Source: SZAS-79 sp964599095 (GTDB lineage Bacteria > Pseudomonadota > Gammaproteobacteria > Burkholderiales > SG8-39). From it: a stretch of DNA of 64,000 nucleotides. Position numbers and translations under genes: made by a program. The DNA lies in the NCBI GenBank assembly GCA_964599095.1, contig CAZREB010000004.1, forward strand, positions 367,954 to 431,953, read 5' to 3'. Below are positions 42,546 through 50,563 of this stretch, piece after piece. The notes below the pieces were generated by a model that had not been told where the DNA came from, searched no databases, and saw only the letters and a list, made by a program, of their open reading frames with translations. The number at the start of each line of letters is the position of its first letter. The stretch's first letter is position 1.

Positions 42546-43829
42546 CTATTCGAGCGGCACGCCGCGCGCGCCGGCGACTTCGGCCGGCGAAACCGGTGCG
42601 GCCCGGTTGCCCCAGGCGCCGCGGATGTGGGTCACGACCGCGGCGACCTCTTCGTCGCTCAGCAGGTGCGCGAAGGGCGGCATGCCGTAGGGGCGCGGAT
42701 TGCCGGCAGTGCTCGGCGGGAAGCCGCCGTTCAGCGTGATGCGGATCGCATTGACCGGGTTGCGCATCAGGATCGCCTCGTTGCCCGCGAAGGGCGGGTA
42801 GGCGCGCGGTAAGCCCCTGCCGTCGGGCCGGTGGCAGCCGGCGCACTGGTCCTTGTAGATGCGCGCACCTTGCGCCTGCATCGCCGCCTGCTGCTCGGCG
42901 GTGACGCGCATGCCGCCGGCCTCGTCCGCGGCCTCTTCGGCGCGCTGCGATTTCAGGTAGACCGCCATCGCGGTCACGTCTTCGGTCGTGAGGTACTGCA
43001 GGCTGTCGCGCACCACCTCGGACATCGGGCCGAACACCGCGCCGCGATGCGATACCCCGGTGCGCAGCAGCGCGACGATCTCCTCGACCGGCCAGGCGCC
43101 CAATCCGGTCTCGCGGCCGGAGGCGAGCGACGGCGCATACCAGTTGAGCATCGGGATCAATCCGCCGCCGGCCGACGGGTCGTCCTTTACTGCGCCCCAT
43201 GCATTGCGCGTCGAATGGCAGGCGTTGCAGTGGCCCAGCCCTTCGACGAGGTAGGCGCCGCGGTTCCATTGCGCCGATTGCTTCGGGTCATCGGCCCAGG
43301 TGCCTTCCTTGAAATACAGTGCGCGCCAGGCGCCCAGCAGGCTGCGGTTGTCGTAGGGAAAGCGCATGTCGTGCGGCTTCGGCTTCTGTGCCGCCGGCGC
43401 GATCGTGCGCAGGTAGGCGTACATCGCGTCCGCATCCTCGCGCGTGACCTTCGTGTAGTTCGTGTACGGGAACGCGGGGTAGAGCAGCGAGCCGTCGCGC
43501 GACTTGCCTTCGTGCAGCGCGCGCCAGAAGTCGCCGGCGGTCCACCGGCCCAGGCCGGCGTGCGCGTCCGGCGTTATGTTCGAGCTGTAAAGCGTCCCGA
43601 AAGGCGTCGGGATCGCGCGACCGCCCGCGAAGGGCTGGCCGCCCGGCACCGTATGGCAGGAGACGCAGTTGCCGGCCCGGACCAGGTACTGGCCGCGCGC
43701 GATCAACTGGCCGGTGGCCGCATCCGGGGTCGGCGAGAGCGAGGCCGGCGGCGAAGGCCGCAAGGCATGCACCGCGGCGAACGCGGCGGCGACGACCGCG
43801 AAGAGCGCGATCGACCGCTTACCGCGCAT
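42546..43829 (-). CDS. Triheme c-type cytochrome (dehydrogenase cytochrome subunit-like)
   Basis: This 427-residue exported cytochrome has three heme sites: CVSCH, CNACH and CAGCH. A signal anchor MRGKRSIALFAVVAAAFAAVHA is at the N-terminus. Spacing and the GRAIPTPFGTLYSSNITPDAHAGLG stretch match the cytochrome subunits of membrane-bound alcohol, aldehyde and gluconate dehydrogenases. It overlaps the diheme cytochrome gene upstream by 11 bases. The catalytic dehydrogenase is not in the window, so the electron donor is unknown. Confidence 0.9.
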   Translation of the reverse strand: MRGKRSIALFAVVAAAFAAVHALRPSPPASLSPTPDAATGQLIARGQYLVRAGNCVSCHTVPGGQPFAGGRAIPTPFGTLYSSNITPDAHAGLGRWTAGDFWRALHEGKSRDGSLLYPAFPYTNYTKVTREDADAMYAYLRTIAPAAQKPKPHDMRFPYDNRSLLGAWRALYFKEGTWADDPKQSAQWNRGAYLVEGLGHCNACHSTRNAWGAVKDDPSAGGGLIPMLNWYAPSLASGRETGLGAWPVEEIVALLRTGVSHRGAVFGPMSEVVRDSLQYLTTEDVTAMAVYLKSQRAEEAADEAGGMRVTAEQQAAMQAQGARIYKDQCAGCHRPDGRGLPRAYPPFAGNEAILMRNPVNAIRITLNGGFPPSTAGNPRPYGMPPFAHLLSDEEVAAVVTHIRGAWGNRAAPVSPAEVAGARGVPLE

Positions 43830-44535
43830 CGATGCCTCCGCAGTCCACCGGCAGCTTGAGCGACCCGGCCGGCAACGGGGCCGACGACTCCCTGGTTGGC
43901 GATTGCACCGCAAGCCAGGCCGCGATCGCAGAGATGTCGCCCGGCACGAGGAGCGAGGCGATGTCCGCCATGCAGTCGGGCGCTTGCGCGCGCCTTGTCT
44001 TGTTTCTCCACGCGCCCATTTGCGCGGCGATGTATTGCGCGTCCAGCCCGATCAGCCCCGGGATCGCCGGGTTCATGCCGGTGAGCGCCTTGCCGTGGCA
44101 CTCGATGCACGCCGGGATCTTCCTTGCGGCATCGCCCCTGGTCATCAGCGCCTCGCCGCGTGCGAGCACCGGCCCGGGCGGCGAAGGAACGGCCGGCGGA
44201 TAGGCGGGGGCGAGCCTTGCGTAGTATTCCGCGATCTCGCGCAGGTAGGCGTCCGACAGATACGCGACCATGTGGTTCATGACCGGCGACTGCCTGCGGC
44301 GGTCGCGGAAATTCACCAGCTGGTTGTAGAGGTATCCCGCGGGCTTGCCTGCGATGCGCGGATAGAACTCGTTTACCTTGAGGCCTTCGCCTTTCCTGCC
44401 GTGACAGGCGGCGCAGGCCAGCAGGCGCTGCCCGATCGTGTCCGGGACGCCCTGATCTGGCGCATCGGCGCCCCGTGTCGAAGGCGCGAAGCAGGCAATC
44501 GCGCCCGCGATGAGTACGACGATGGTGCGCAACAT
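43819..44535 (-). CDS. Diheme c-type cytochrome (c4-like)
   Basis: This 238-residue protein has a signal peptide (IVVLIAGAIACFAPSTRG) and two heme motifs, CAACHG and CIECHG. The first domain includes PRIAGKPAGYLYNQL and the second PAIPGLIGLDAQYIAAQM, the repeated pattern of class c4 cytochromes. ATG at 44535 is used; a TTG two codons upstream is possible. It is first in a three-gene run with the triheme cytochrome and the small membrane protein. Likely a periplasmic electron shuttle. Confidence 0.88.
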   Translation of the reverse strand: MLRTIVVLIAGAIACFAPSTRGADAPDQGVPDTIGQRLLACAACHGRKGEGLKVNEFYPRIAGKPAGYLYNQLVNFRDRRRQSPVMNHMVAYLSDAYLREIAEYYARLAPAYPPAVPSPPGPVLARGEALMTRGDAARKIPACIECHGKALTGMNPAIPGLIGLDAQYIAAQMGAWRNKTRRAQAPDCMADIASLLVPGDISAIAAWLAVQSPTRESSAPLPAGSLKLPVDCGGIDAR

Positions 44536-44596
44536 GGCCAATTATCCCATCCCGTCCGATCCGGCCGGCCGGGGGCAGGCCGACGGGCGGTTGGGC

Positions 44597-45586
44597 TTAC
44601 GGCGCGTCGAACTTGCCTTCGGCCTTCATCCAGCCATGGCAGTCGGCAGCCATCTTCTCCAGCGGCACCCGTTCGAAGCCCAGCTCGCGCACCGCCTTCG
44701 AGCAATCGCAGAACATCGAGCGCGTGGCCATCGCAGCCGCTTCGCGCGTGAGCGCAGGCTGTTTTCCGGTGAAGAGGGCGAGCGCCTCGCCGGCCTCGGC
44801 CAGCACCTTCAGCAGCCACGCGGGCGAGGCGCGCACCGGGACCTTCCGGCCGTCGAGCCCGCCGATGATCCTGACGAGCTCGAGCAGGCTCGCGTTCGCG
44901 CCGCCGAGCAGGTAGAGCTCGCCGACCCGGCCGCGCTCTGCAGCGGCGATGTGGGCTTTCGCCACTTCGCGCACGTCGCAGAACGAAAGCGATCCCGGCG
45001 GCACGCCCGGCAGCCTGCCGGTGTGCACCATGCGGAACAGCCGCGCGTACCCGGCGGTGTCGTAGGGTCCGATGATGCCCGCCGGGTTGACGATCACCGC
45101 CTGCAGCCCGCGCGCGATGCCCTTGCGCACCTCGCCTTCGGCCGCGAGCTTGGAACGCTGGTAGTTGACCGGCGAGGACGCACCCAGCTGCGGCGTGGTT
45201 TCGTCGATCGTGCCTGTGCACATGCCCCAGGCCGAGATGCTCGAGGTATGCACGAACCGCTTCGCGCCGGCCGCGAGCGCGGCCTCGACCATGTTGCGCG
45301 TGCCCTCGATATTGATCCGGTCCTGCCCGGCGTCGAGCTTCGACCAGAGGGCGGTGCTGCCGGCCACGTGGAACACCGCATCGACTTCGCGCGGCAGCGT
45401 GCGCACGAGCGATGGCGGATCGTTGATGTCGCCCTCGACCCGCTCCACCGCGAGGCGCTTCAGGTAAGTGATGTCGGAACTCGCGCGATGCAGCGCCAGC
45501 ACCCGCCAACCCTGCCGGACCAGCGCCTCGCACAGGTTGAGCCCGAGAAAGCCGTTGCTGCCGGTGACGTAAGCGGTCTTCGTCAC
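44597..45586 (-). CDS. Extended SDR, dihydroflavonol-4-reductase/epimerase-like
   Basis: This 329-residue NAD(P)-binding protein has the glycine-rich VTGSNGFLGLNL at residues 8-19 and Tyr-x3-Lys in NYQRSKLAAEG, with TSSISAWG supplying the Ser. This matches the DFR/3-beta-HSD-like extended SDRs that act on sterol, flavonoid-like or lactone substrates. GTG at 45586 overlaps the stop of the TAXI gene (GTGA). Substrate unknown. Confidence 0.85.
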   Translation of the reverse strand: MTKTAYVTGSNGFLGLNLCEALVRQGWRVLALHRASSDITYLKRLAVERVEGDINDPPSLVRTLPREVDAVFHVAGSTALWSKLDAGQDRINIEGTRNMVEAALAAGAKRFVHTSSISAWGMCTGTIDETTPQLGASSPVNYQRSKLAAEGEVRKGIARGLQAVIVNPAGIIGPYDTAGYARLFRMVHTGRLPGVPPGSLSFCDVREVAKAHIAAAERGRVGELYLLGGANASLLELVRIIGGLDGRKVPVRASPAWLLKVLAEAGEALALFTGKQPALTREAAAMATRSMFCDCSKAVRELGFERVPLEKMAADCHGWMKAEGKFDAP

Positions 45587-46971
45587 TGCGGCCTGTTGGC
45601 GTCGACCAGCCGTTCGCGCACCAGCGCGATGTTGCTTCTCAGCGCATACAGCTCGTCGGTGTAGGAGAGCGGCACCGCGATGCCCTCGGCCTTTGCGTCG
45701 AGCTTGTCCAGCTCGTCGACCAGGTCCGCCGCCGGCTTGCTGCCCGCGGAGATCGCGCCCTCGATCTGGCGCAGGTGCCGGTACCAGCGGAAGATCCGCG
45801 ACCGGATCCGGAAGTTGTAGATCGGCGGGACCAGGCGTGCCGCCGGGATCAGGATCGCGATGATGGAAAAAAGCGCCACCCACATCCTGTCGACCAGGTT
45901 CGCGAGCCAGAACGGCAGGTAACGCTGCATCAGCGGCGGGCCGTTCTTGAAATAGCGTTCCGCCTCGGGCGCGAGCGGGAACTCGATGTCCTCCCTGGAC
46001 GGGAACTGGCCGGCGCGCGCGAACCAGCCCGGCTCCGCGTGGATGTCGTGCGCCGCCTGCACGAAGAGCTGGACCAGCGCCGGGTGCGTATTCTCGCGCG
46101 CGACCAGCATGGAGGTCGGCCCCACCAGCTGGATGTCGCGCGGCGGCACGTCGTGCGACAGGTCGGCCACGCCGCGCGGCAGGGTGAGCGCGCTCAGGTA
46201 CCCGAACTTGCGCGCATAGGCCTGCGCCTGGTTGAACTCGAACAATTCGATGCCCGGCGTGCGCAGGAGCATCTGCAGGATCGGCGATTCGGGCGCCGAG
46301 ACCAGCACCATCGCGTCGATCTCCTTGTTGAAGAGCGCGATCGCCGCGTGCGTCGGGTCGAGCCGGTTGAGCGTGACGTCTTCGCGCTCGAGGTCGTTGG
46401 CCCGCAGGAGCTTGACGAACAGGTTGGACGACCCGGCGCCCCGGCTGCCCGCATTGACCCGCCAGCCGCGGATCTGGTCGAGGCGCTCCAGCTTCCTGCC
46501 GGGCAGCTTCGCGGCCGCTTCGGCCCGGTAGAAGAGCCAGACCGGCTCGAGGAACAGGCTGCCCAGCGCCACCAGCGGCAGCGCTTCGCCTTTCTCGTCC
46601 TCCTTGCGGATCGCCTCGCTCGAACCGCCGCGCACGAAGCCGAAGTCGACCTGCTCCTTCGGGTCGCGCAACAGGCGCCGGTTGGCCGATGAGCCTTCGG
46701 TCGGCCGGAGGACCACTTCGATGCGGTGCCGCCTGAGGATGGCCGCGTAGCGCTTGCCGAACTCGTCGTAGTCGCTTTGCTCCGGGCCGGTCACGAGGAC
46801 CACCCGCCGCGGCGGGTTCGGCTGGAGCACGAAATAGGCGCCGGCCAGCAGCAGCAGGGCCACCAGCACGAACGGCCCCACCGTGATCGCGAGGTCGCGT
46901 GCCGAAACGAGCGTGTCGCGGATGACGACGCGTGCGCGCTGAACCCGGGGCCTGGGCGGCGGGACGGACAA
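45583..46971 (-). CDS. TAXI-family TRAP-type solute-binding protein, membrane anchored
   Basis: This 462-residue protein has an N-terminal membrane anchor (LAITVGPFVLVALLLLAGAYFV), a periplasmic TAXI binding domain (about residues 60-345: VDFGFVRGGSS, then RVNAGSRGAGSSNL), a second membrane helix near 355-375 (WVALFSIIAILIPAARLVPP) and a cytoplasmic-type helical tail. It is unusually anchored at both ends and no TRAP membrane subunit is nearby. The gene lies just downstream of a Bug gene on the same strand and overlaps the extended SDR. It may be a sensor-like or complex-bound receptor. Confidence 0.85.
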   Translation of the reverse strand: MSVPPPRPRVQRARVVIRDTLVSARDLAITVGPFVLVALLLLAGAYFVLQPNPPRRVVLVTGPEQSDYDEFGKRYAAILRRHRIEVVLRPTEGSSANRRLLRDPKEQVDFGFVRGGSSEAIRKEDEKGEALPLVALGSLFLEPVWLFYRAEAAAKLPGRKLERLDQIRGWRVNAGSRGAGSSNLFVKLLRANDLEREDVTLNRLDPTHAAIALFNKEIDAMVLVSAPESPILQMLLRTPGIELFEFNQAQAYARKFGYLSALTLPRGVADLSHDVPPRDIQLVGPTSMLVARENTHPALVQLFVQAAHDIHAEPGWFARAGQFPSREDIEFPLAPEAERYFKNGPPLMQRYLPFWLANLVDRMWVALFSIIAILIPAARLVPPIYNFRIRSRIFRWYRHLRQIEGAISAGSKPAADLVDELDKLDAKAEGIAVPLSYTDELYALRSNIALVRERLVDANRPQ

Positions 46972-46975
46972 GCGG

Positions 46976-47956
46976 TTACTCGATCTTGATCCCGCGCGCC
47001 TTGACCACCTTGCTCCAGCGCGCGGTCTCGCTGCGGATGAACGCGGTGAAACTCTCCGAGGAGCCGCCCACCGTCGTCATGCCGCGGTCGTTGAGCTTCT
47101 CCTTCACGTCGGGCAGGGCGAGCGCCGCGTTGAATTCGGTGTTCAGTTTCGCGATCACGTCCTTAGGCGTGCTCGAGCGGATGATCAGCCCGAACCAGGT
47201 GGCGGTCACCGCATCCGGGAAGCCCTGCTCGGCAAACGTCGGCACGTCCGGCAGCACCGGCACCCGCTGCGCGCTCGAGATGCCGATGCTGCGCACCCGG
47301 CCGCCGCGGATCTGGCCGAGTGCGCCGGGCAGCGAATTGACGCTGGCGACGATGCGCCCGCCCATCAGCTCGGTCATTGCGGGCGCGTCGCCCTTGTAGG
47401 GGATGTGCGTGAACGTGGCGCCCGTCAGGGTGCCCAGCAGTTCGACCGTCAGGTGCGAACTGGTGGCGGCGCCCGGCGAGCCGAACATCGCCTCGCCCGG
47501 CTTCGCCTTGGCGAAGGCGACGAAGTCGGCGAAGTTCTTGATCGGCGAGTCGGCCTTGACGGTCAGGATCACCGGGATGTTGACGAGGTGGATCAGCCCG
47601 ACGAACTCCTTGACCGAGTCGTACGGCAGCGAAGAAAAGACCGCCGGGTTGGTCGCGTGCGGGAGCGCCACGAGCACCGTGGTGTAGCCGTCGGCCGGCT
47701 GGCGCAGCAGGTATTCGGTGGCCACGCGTTCGTTCGCGCCCGGCTTGGGGTCGACCAGCACCGACTGGCCGAGGCGTGCCGCAACCTTTTCTCCCAGCGT
47801 GCGGGCGAGGAAATCGGTGGGGCCGCCTGCCGCGTACGACAGCACGATGGTGACCGGCTTGGACGGGAAAGCCTGCGCGGTGGCGGCACCGGGCAGGGCG
47901 AGCGCGAAGGCGGCGAGCATTGCGGGAAGTACTGCGGCGAGCAAACGGTTCCTCAT
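46976..47956 (-). CDS. Bug/TctC-family periplasmic binding protein
   Basis: This 326-residue receptor has a signal peptide (LLAAVLPAMLAAFALALPGAATAQA) and FPSKPVTIVLSYAAGGPTDFLART, with AAGG in place of PPGG. It lies 4 bases before the TAXI gene and about 100 bases downstream of pobA on the same strand. Placement next to PobA suggests an aromatic acid ligand, but this is inference. Confidence 0.92.
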   Translation of the reverse strand: MRNRLLAAVLPAMLAAFALALPGAATAQAFPSKPVTIVLSYAAGGPTDFLARTLGEKVAARLGQSVLVDPKPGANERVATEYLLRQPADGYTTVLVALPHATNPAVFSSLPYDSVKEFVGLIHLVNIPVILTVKADSPIKNFADFVAFAKAKPGEAMFGSPGAATSSHLTVELLGTLTGATFTHIPYKGDAPAMTELMGGRIVASVNSLPGALGQIRGGRVRSIGISSAQRVPVLPDVPTFAEQGFPDAVTATWFGLIIRSSTPKDVIAKLNTEFNAALALPDVKEKLNDRGMTTVGGSSESFTAFIRSETARWSKVVKARGIKIE

Positions 47957-48063
47957 TCGTGTCTCCTTGGACGCCGGCTCATTGGGAAAGGCACGGCCGG
48001 GCTGGGCCCATGATACCCAAGACGCAGCACCCGGGCGGGCCTGCACCGGCACTGGTTCGCTCC

Positions 48064-49230
48064 TCAGTACGGCAGGCCGACGTAGTTCTCGGCCATCGCA
48101 GTCTGCGCGGCGCGCGAACCGGCGAGGTAGCCCAGCTCGGCCTGCTGGATCTTCTGGCCGAACGGGCCGTCGTCGGGCAGCCGGTGCAGCAGCATCGTCA
48201 TCCACCACGAGAAGCGCTCGGCCTTCCAGATCCGCGCAAGGGCGCGCTCCGAATAGGCATCGAGTTCGGCCGCGCTGCCCTTGTAATGCGCGATCAGTCC
48301 CTCGGACAGGTAGTGCACGTCGCTCACCGCGAGGTTGAGGCCCTTCGCGCCGGTAGGCGGCACGATGTGAGCCGCGTCGCCTGCGAGGAACAGGCGCCCG
48401 TAGCGCATCGGCTCGGCGACGAAGCTGCGCAGCGGCGCGATGCTCTTTTCGATCGACGGGCCGGTGATCAGGTCGCGCACCGCGTCTGCGTCGAGCCGGC
48501 GGCGCAACTCGTCCCAGAATCGCTCGTCGGGCCACTCCTCCACTCGCTCGGCGAGCGAGCACTGGATGTAATAGCGGCTGCGCGTCGGGCTGCGCATGCT
48601 GCACAGGGCGAACCCGCGTTCGTGGCAGACGTAGATCAGCTCGTCGGACACCGGCCGGGTGTCGGACAGCACGCCCAGCCAGCCGAAGGGGTACACCCGC
48701 TCGAAAGTCTGGATTGCCGAGGGCGGAACGCTTTGCCGGCAGACACCGTGGAAGCCGTCGCAGCCGGCGATGAAATCGCATTCGACCTCGTGCGTCGAGC
48801 CGTCCTTCCGGTAGCGCACGCGCGGCCTCGCCGAATCGAAGTCGTGCACGCTGACGTTTTCGGCCTCGTAGACGGTCACGGCGCCTGCCGCCTCGCGCGC
48901 GTCCATCAGGTCGCGCGTGACCTCGGTCTGGCCATAGACCACCACGTTGCGGCCGGTCAGGCCCTTGAGGTCGATCCGCTGGCGGCCTGCGCCGAAGCCC
49001 AGCTGCACGCCTTCGTGGACCAGGCCCTCGGCGTGCAGGCGTTTGCTTGCGCCGAGGCGATCGAGCATGTCGACCGTGCCCTGCTCGAGCACGCCGGCGC
49101 GGATGCGCTCGAGGACATAGGACTTGCTTCTTTGCTCGATGATGATCGCGTCGATGCCGGCTTTCAGCAGCAACTGGCCGAGCAGCAGGCCCGCGGGCCC
49201 GGATCCGATGATGGCTACCTGTGTGCGCAT
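48064..49230 (-). CDS. pobA: 4-hydroxybenzoate 3-monooxygenase
   Basis: This 388-residue FAD monooxygenase converts 4-hydroxybenzoate to protocatechuate with NADPH. FAD-binding GSGPAG is at residues 9-14, ERIRAGVLEQG at 41-51, and FALCSMRSPTRSRYYIQC and GDAAHIVPPTGAKGLNLA follow in the positions seen in Pseudomonas PobA. The length (about 390) matches. The ATG at 49230 was chosen; a long upstream in-frame stretch overlaps the next gene. A REP-like motif lies between it and the upstream SDR gene. Its product feeds intradiol or extradiol protocatechuate cleavage. Confidence 0.93.
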   Translation of the reverse strand: MRTQVAIIGSGPAGLLLGQLLLKAGIDAIIIEQRSKSYVLERIRAGVLEQGTVDMLDRLGASKRLHAEGLVHEGVQLGFGAGRQRIDLKGLTGRNVVVYGQTEVTRDLMDAREAAGAVTVYEAENVSVHDFDSARPRVRYRKDGSTHEVECDFIAGCDGFHGVCRQSVPPSAIQTFERVYPFGWLGVLSDTRPVSDELIYVCHERGFALCSMRSPTRSRYYIQCSLAERVEEWPDERFWDELRRRLDADAVRDLITGPSIEKSIAPLRSFVAEPMRYGRLFLAGDAAHIVPPTGAKGLNLAVSDVHYLSEGLIAHYKGSAAELDAYSERALARIWKAERFSWWMTMLLHRLPDDGPFGQKIQQAELGYLAGSRAAQTAMAENYVGLPY

Positions 49231-49250
49231 GAAGATCTTCTTCCGGGCGT

Positions 49251-49275
49251 AAAAATCGACTCCGACACCATTTAT
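49251..49275 (-). repeat. REP-like motif overlapping an SDR stop codon
   Basis: Read on the minus strand this is ATAAATGGTGTCGGAGTCGA followed by TTTTT. The TAA is the stop codon of the SDR gene. The same 20 bases recur at 57955-57974, where the TAA is the stop of ligB, and a third, inverted, degenerate copy is at 58111-58130. Confidence 0.8.
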
Positions 49276-50027
49276 CCCCGGCCCAGCATCTGGCCGCCGT
49301 CGACCGCGATCGTCTGCCCGGTGATCCAGCTCGCGGCGTCGCTGGCGAGGAAGAGCGCCACGTTGGCGATCTCTTCCGGCCTGCCGAGGCGCCCGAACTG
49401 GATGCTGCCGAGCACTGCGTTGTAAAGCCGCGGATTCGAGGTCTTGCGCTCGTCCCACAGGCCGCCCGGGAAATCCACCGAGCCGGGCGCGATGCAGTTC
49501 ACCCGGATGTGCTTCGCGGCCCACTGGGCAGCCTGGGTCGACGTCAGGTGGATCAGCGCTGCCTTGATCGCACCGTAGGGCGGCTGGCGCGCACTCGGTA
49601 CGAGTCCGGCGATCGACGAGATGTGGATGATCGTGCCCTTCGACTTTTCGAGGTGGGGCAGGGCGGCATGCGTGGCGCGCACCGAGGCCATCAGGTCGAC
49701 GTTGATGCTCGCCGCCCAGCCGGCCTCGTCGTCGCTGGCGCCGAAGCCGGACGCGTTGTTGACGAGGATGTCGATGCCGCCGAGCGCCTTGGCCGCAGAC
49801 TGCACGTAGGCGGTCACGGCCGGGCCGTCACCCAGGTCGCACGTCGCCGCATGCACCTTGTGGCCGAAGGCCTTCAGCTCGGCTTCGGTCGCGCGCAATG
49901 CGCCTTCGCCGCGCGCGCAGATCGACACGTTTGCGCCTGCTTCGGCAAACGCCAGCGCGATCGAGCGGCCGATGCCGCGCGAACCGCCGGCGACGACGGC
50001 GTTCCTGCCCTTCAATTCGAGTTGCAT
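49272..50027 (-). CDS. Short-chain dehydrogenase/reductase
   Basis: This 251-residue SDR has AGGSRGIG at residues 13-20, NNAS at 90-93, Ser137/138, Tyr151 and Lys155 (YGAIK). The CIAPGSVDFPGG loop and ITGQTIAVDGGQ tail are typical. It is upstream of pobA on the same strand and separated from it by the REP-like motif, which supplies its stop codon. It is divergent from the receiver-domain gene. Substrate unknown, perhaps aromatic-acid related. Confidence 0.87.
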   Translation of the reverse strand: MQLELKGRNAVVAGGSRGIGRSIALAFAEAGANVSICARGEGALRATEAELKAFGHKVHAATCDLGDGPAVTAYVQSAAKALGGIDILVNNASGFGASDDEAGWAASINVDLMASVRATHAALPHLEKSKGTIIHISSIAGLVPSARQPPYGAIKAALIHLTSTQAAQWAAKHIRVNCIAPGSVDFPGGLWDERKTSNPRLYNAVLGSIQFGRLGRPEEIANVALFLASDAASWITGQTIAVDGGQMLGRG

Positions 50028-50152
50028 GCTTGGTCCTCCCGGGCCGGCCTACAGGCGTTCGATTATCCCCGATCTACTGCGGTCCGCCCGCGTTCTCGCT
50101 ATAGTGGCATCCGGCCGGCGGCGGACCGGCCCGATTCCGACGGGGGCAGGCC

Positions 50153-50527
50153 ATGATCGAGCGCAAGAAGATCCTGATCGTAGACGACGACGAAGCCGTC
50201 CTCGACTTCCTGCAGGCGAAACTCGGCGGCGCCTACGACGTCATCACCACGAATGCGCCCGATCACGTGCTGGCCCTGGCCAGGCAGCACGCGCCCGAGC
50301 TGATCGTCTGCGACGTCGACATGCCGGACATGGACGGCGGCGACGTCTCGGCCGCGCTCTGGGCCGACGACGAAACCCGCTCGATCCCGGTGCTGTTCCT
50401 CACCGCGCTCGCGTCCCCGCCGGAGATCGCCTCCTCGCGCGGCCAGATCGGCGGGCGCGCGGCGATTTCCAAACGCACGCCGCCGGCGGAACTCGTCAAG
50501 CGGATCCGCGAGATGGTGGACGATTGA
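50153..50527 (+). CDS. Stand-alone response regulator receiver protein
   Basis: This 124-residue CheY-like receiver has no output domain. The acidic pocket is Asp11-13 (VDDDEAV), the phospho-acceptor Asp54 (IVCDVDMPDMDG), the Thr in LFLTALAS and the Lys in AISKRTPP. It is 36 bases upstream of the membrane cyclase on the same strand. A receiver paired with a cyclase could regulate cyclic nucleotide output. No partner kinase lies beside it; the PAS kinase at 26569 is distant. Confidence 0.88.
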   Translation: MIERKKILIVDDDEAVLDFLQAKLGGAYDVITTNAPDHVLALARQHAPELIVCDVDMPDMDGGDVSAALWADDETRSIPVLFLTALASPPEIASSRGQIGGRAAISKRTPPAELVKRIREMVDD

Positions 50528-50563
50528 CGCATTGAGAACGCTCCCCGGCCGGCCGGGTTCGAC

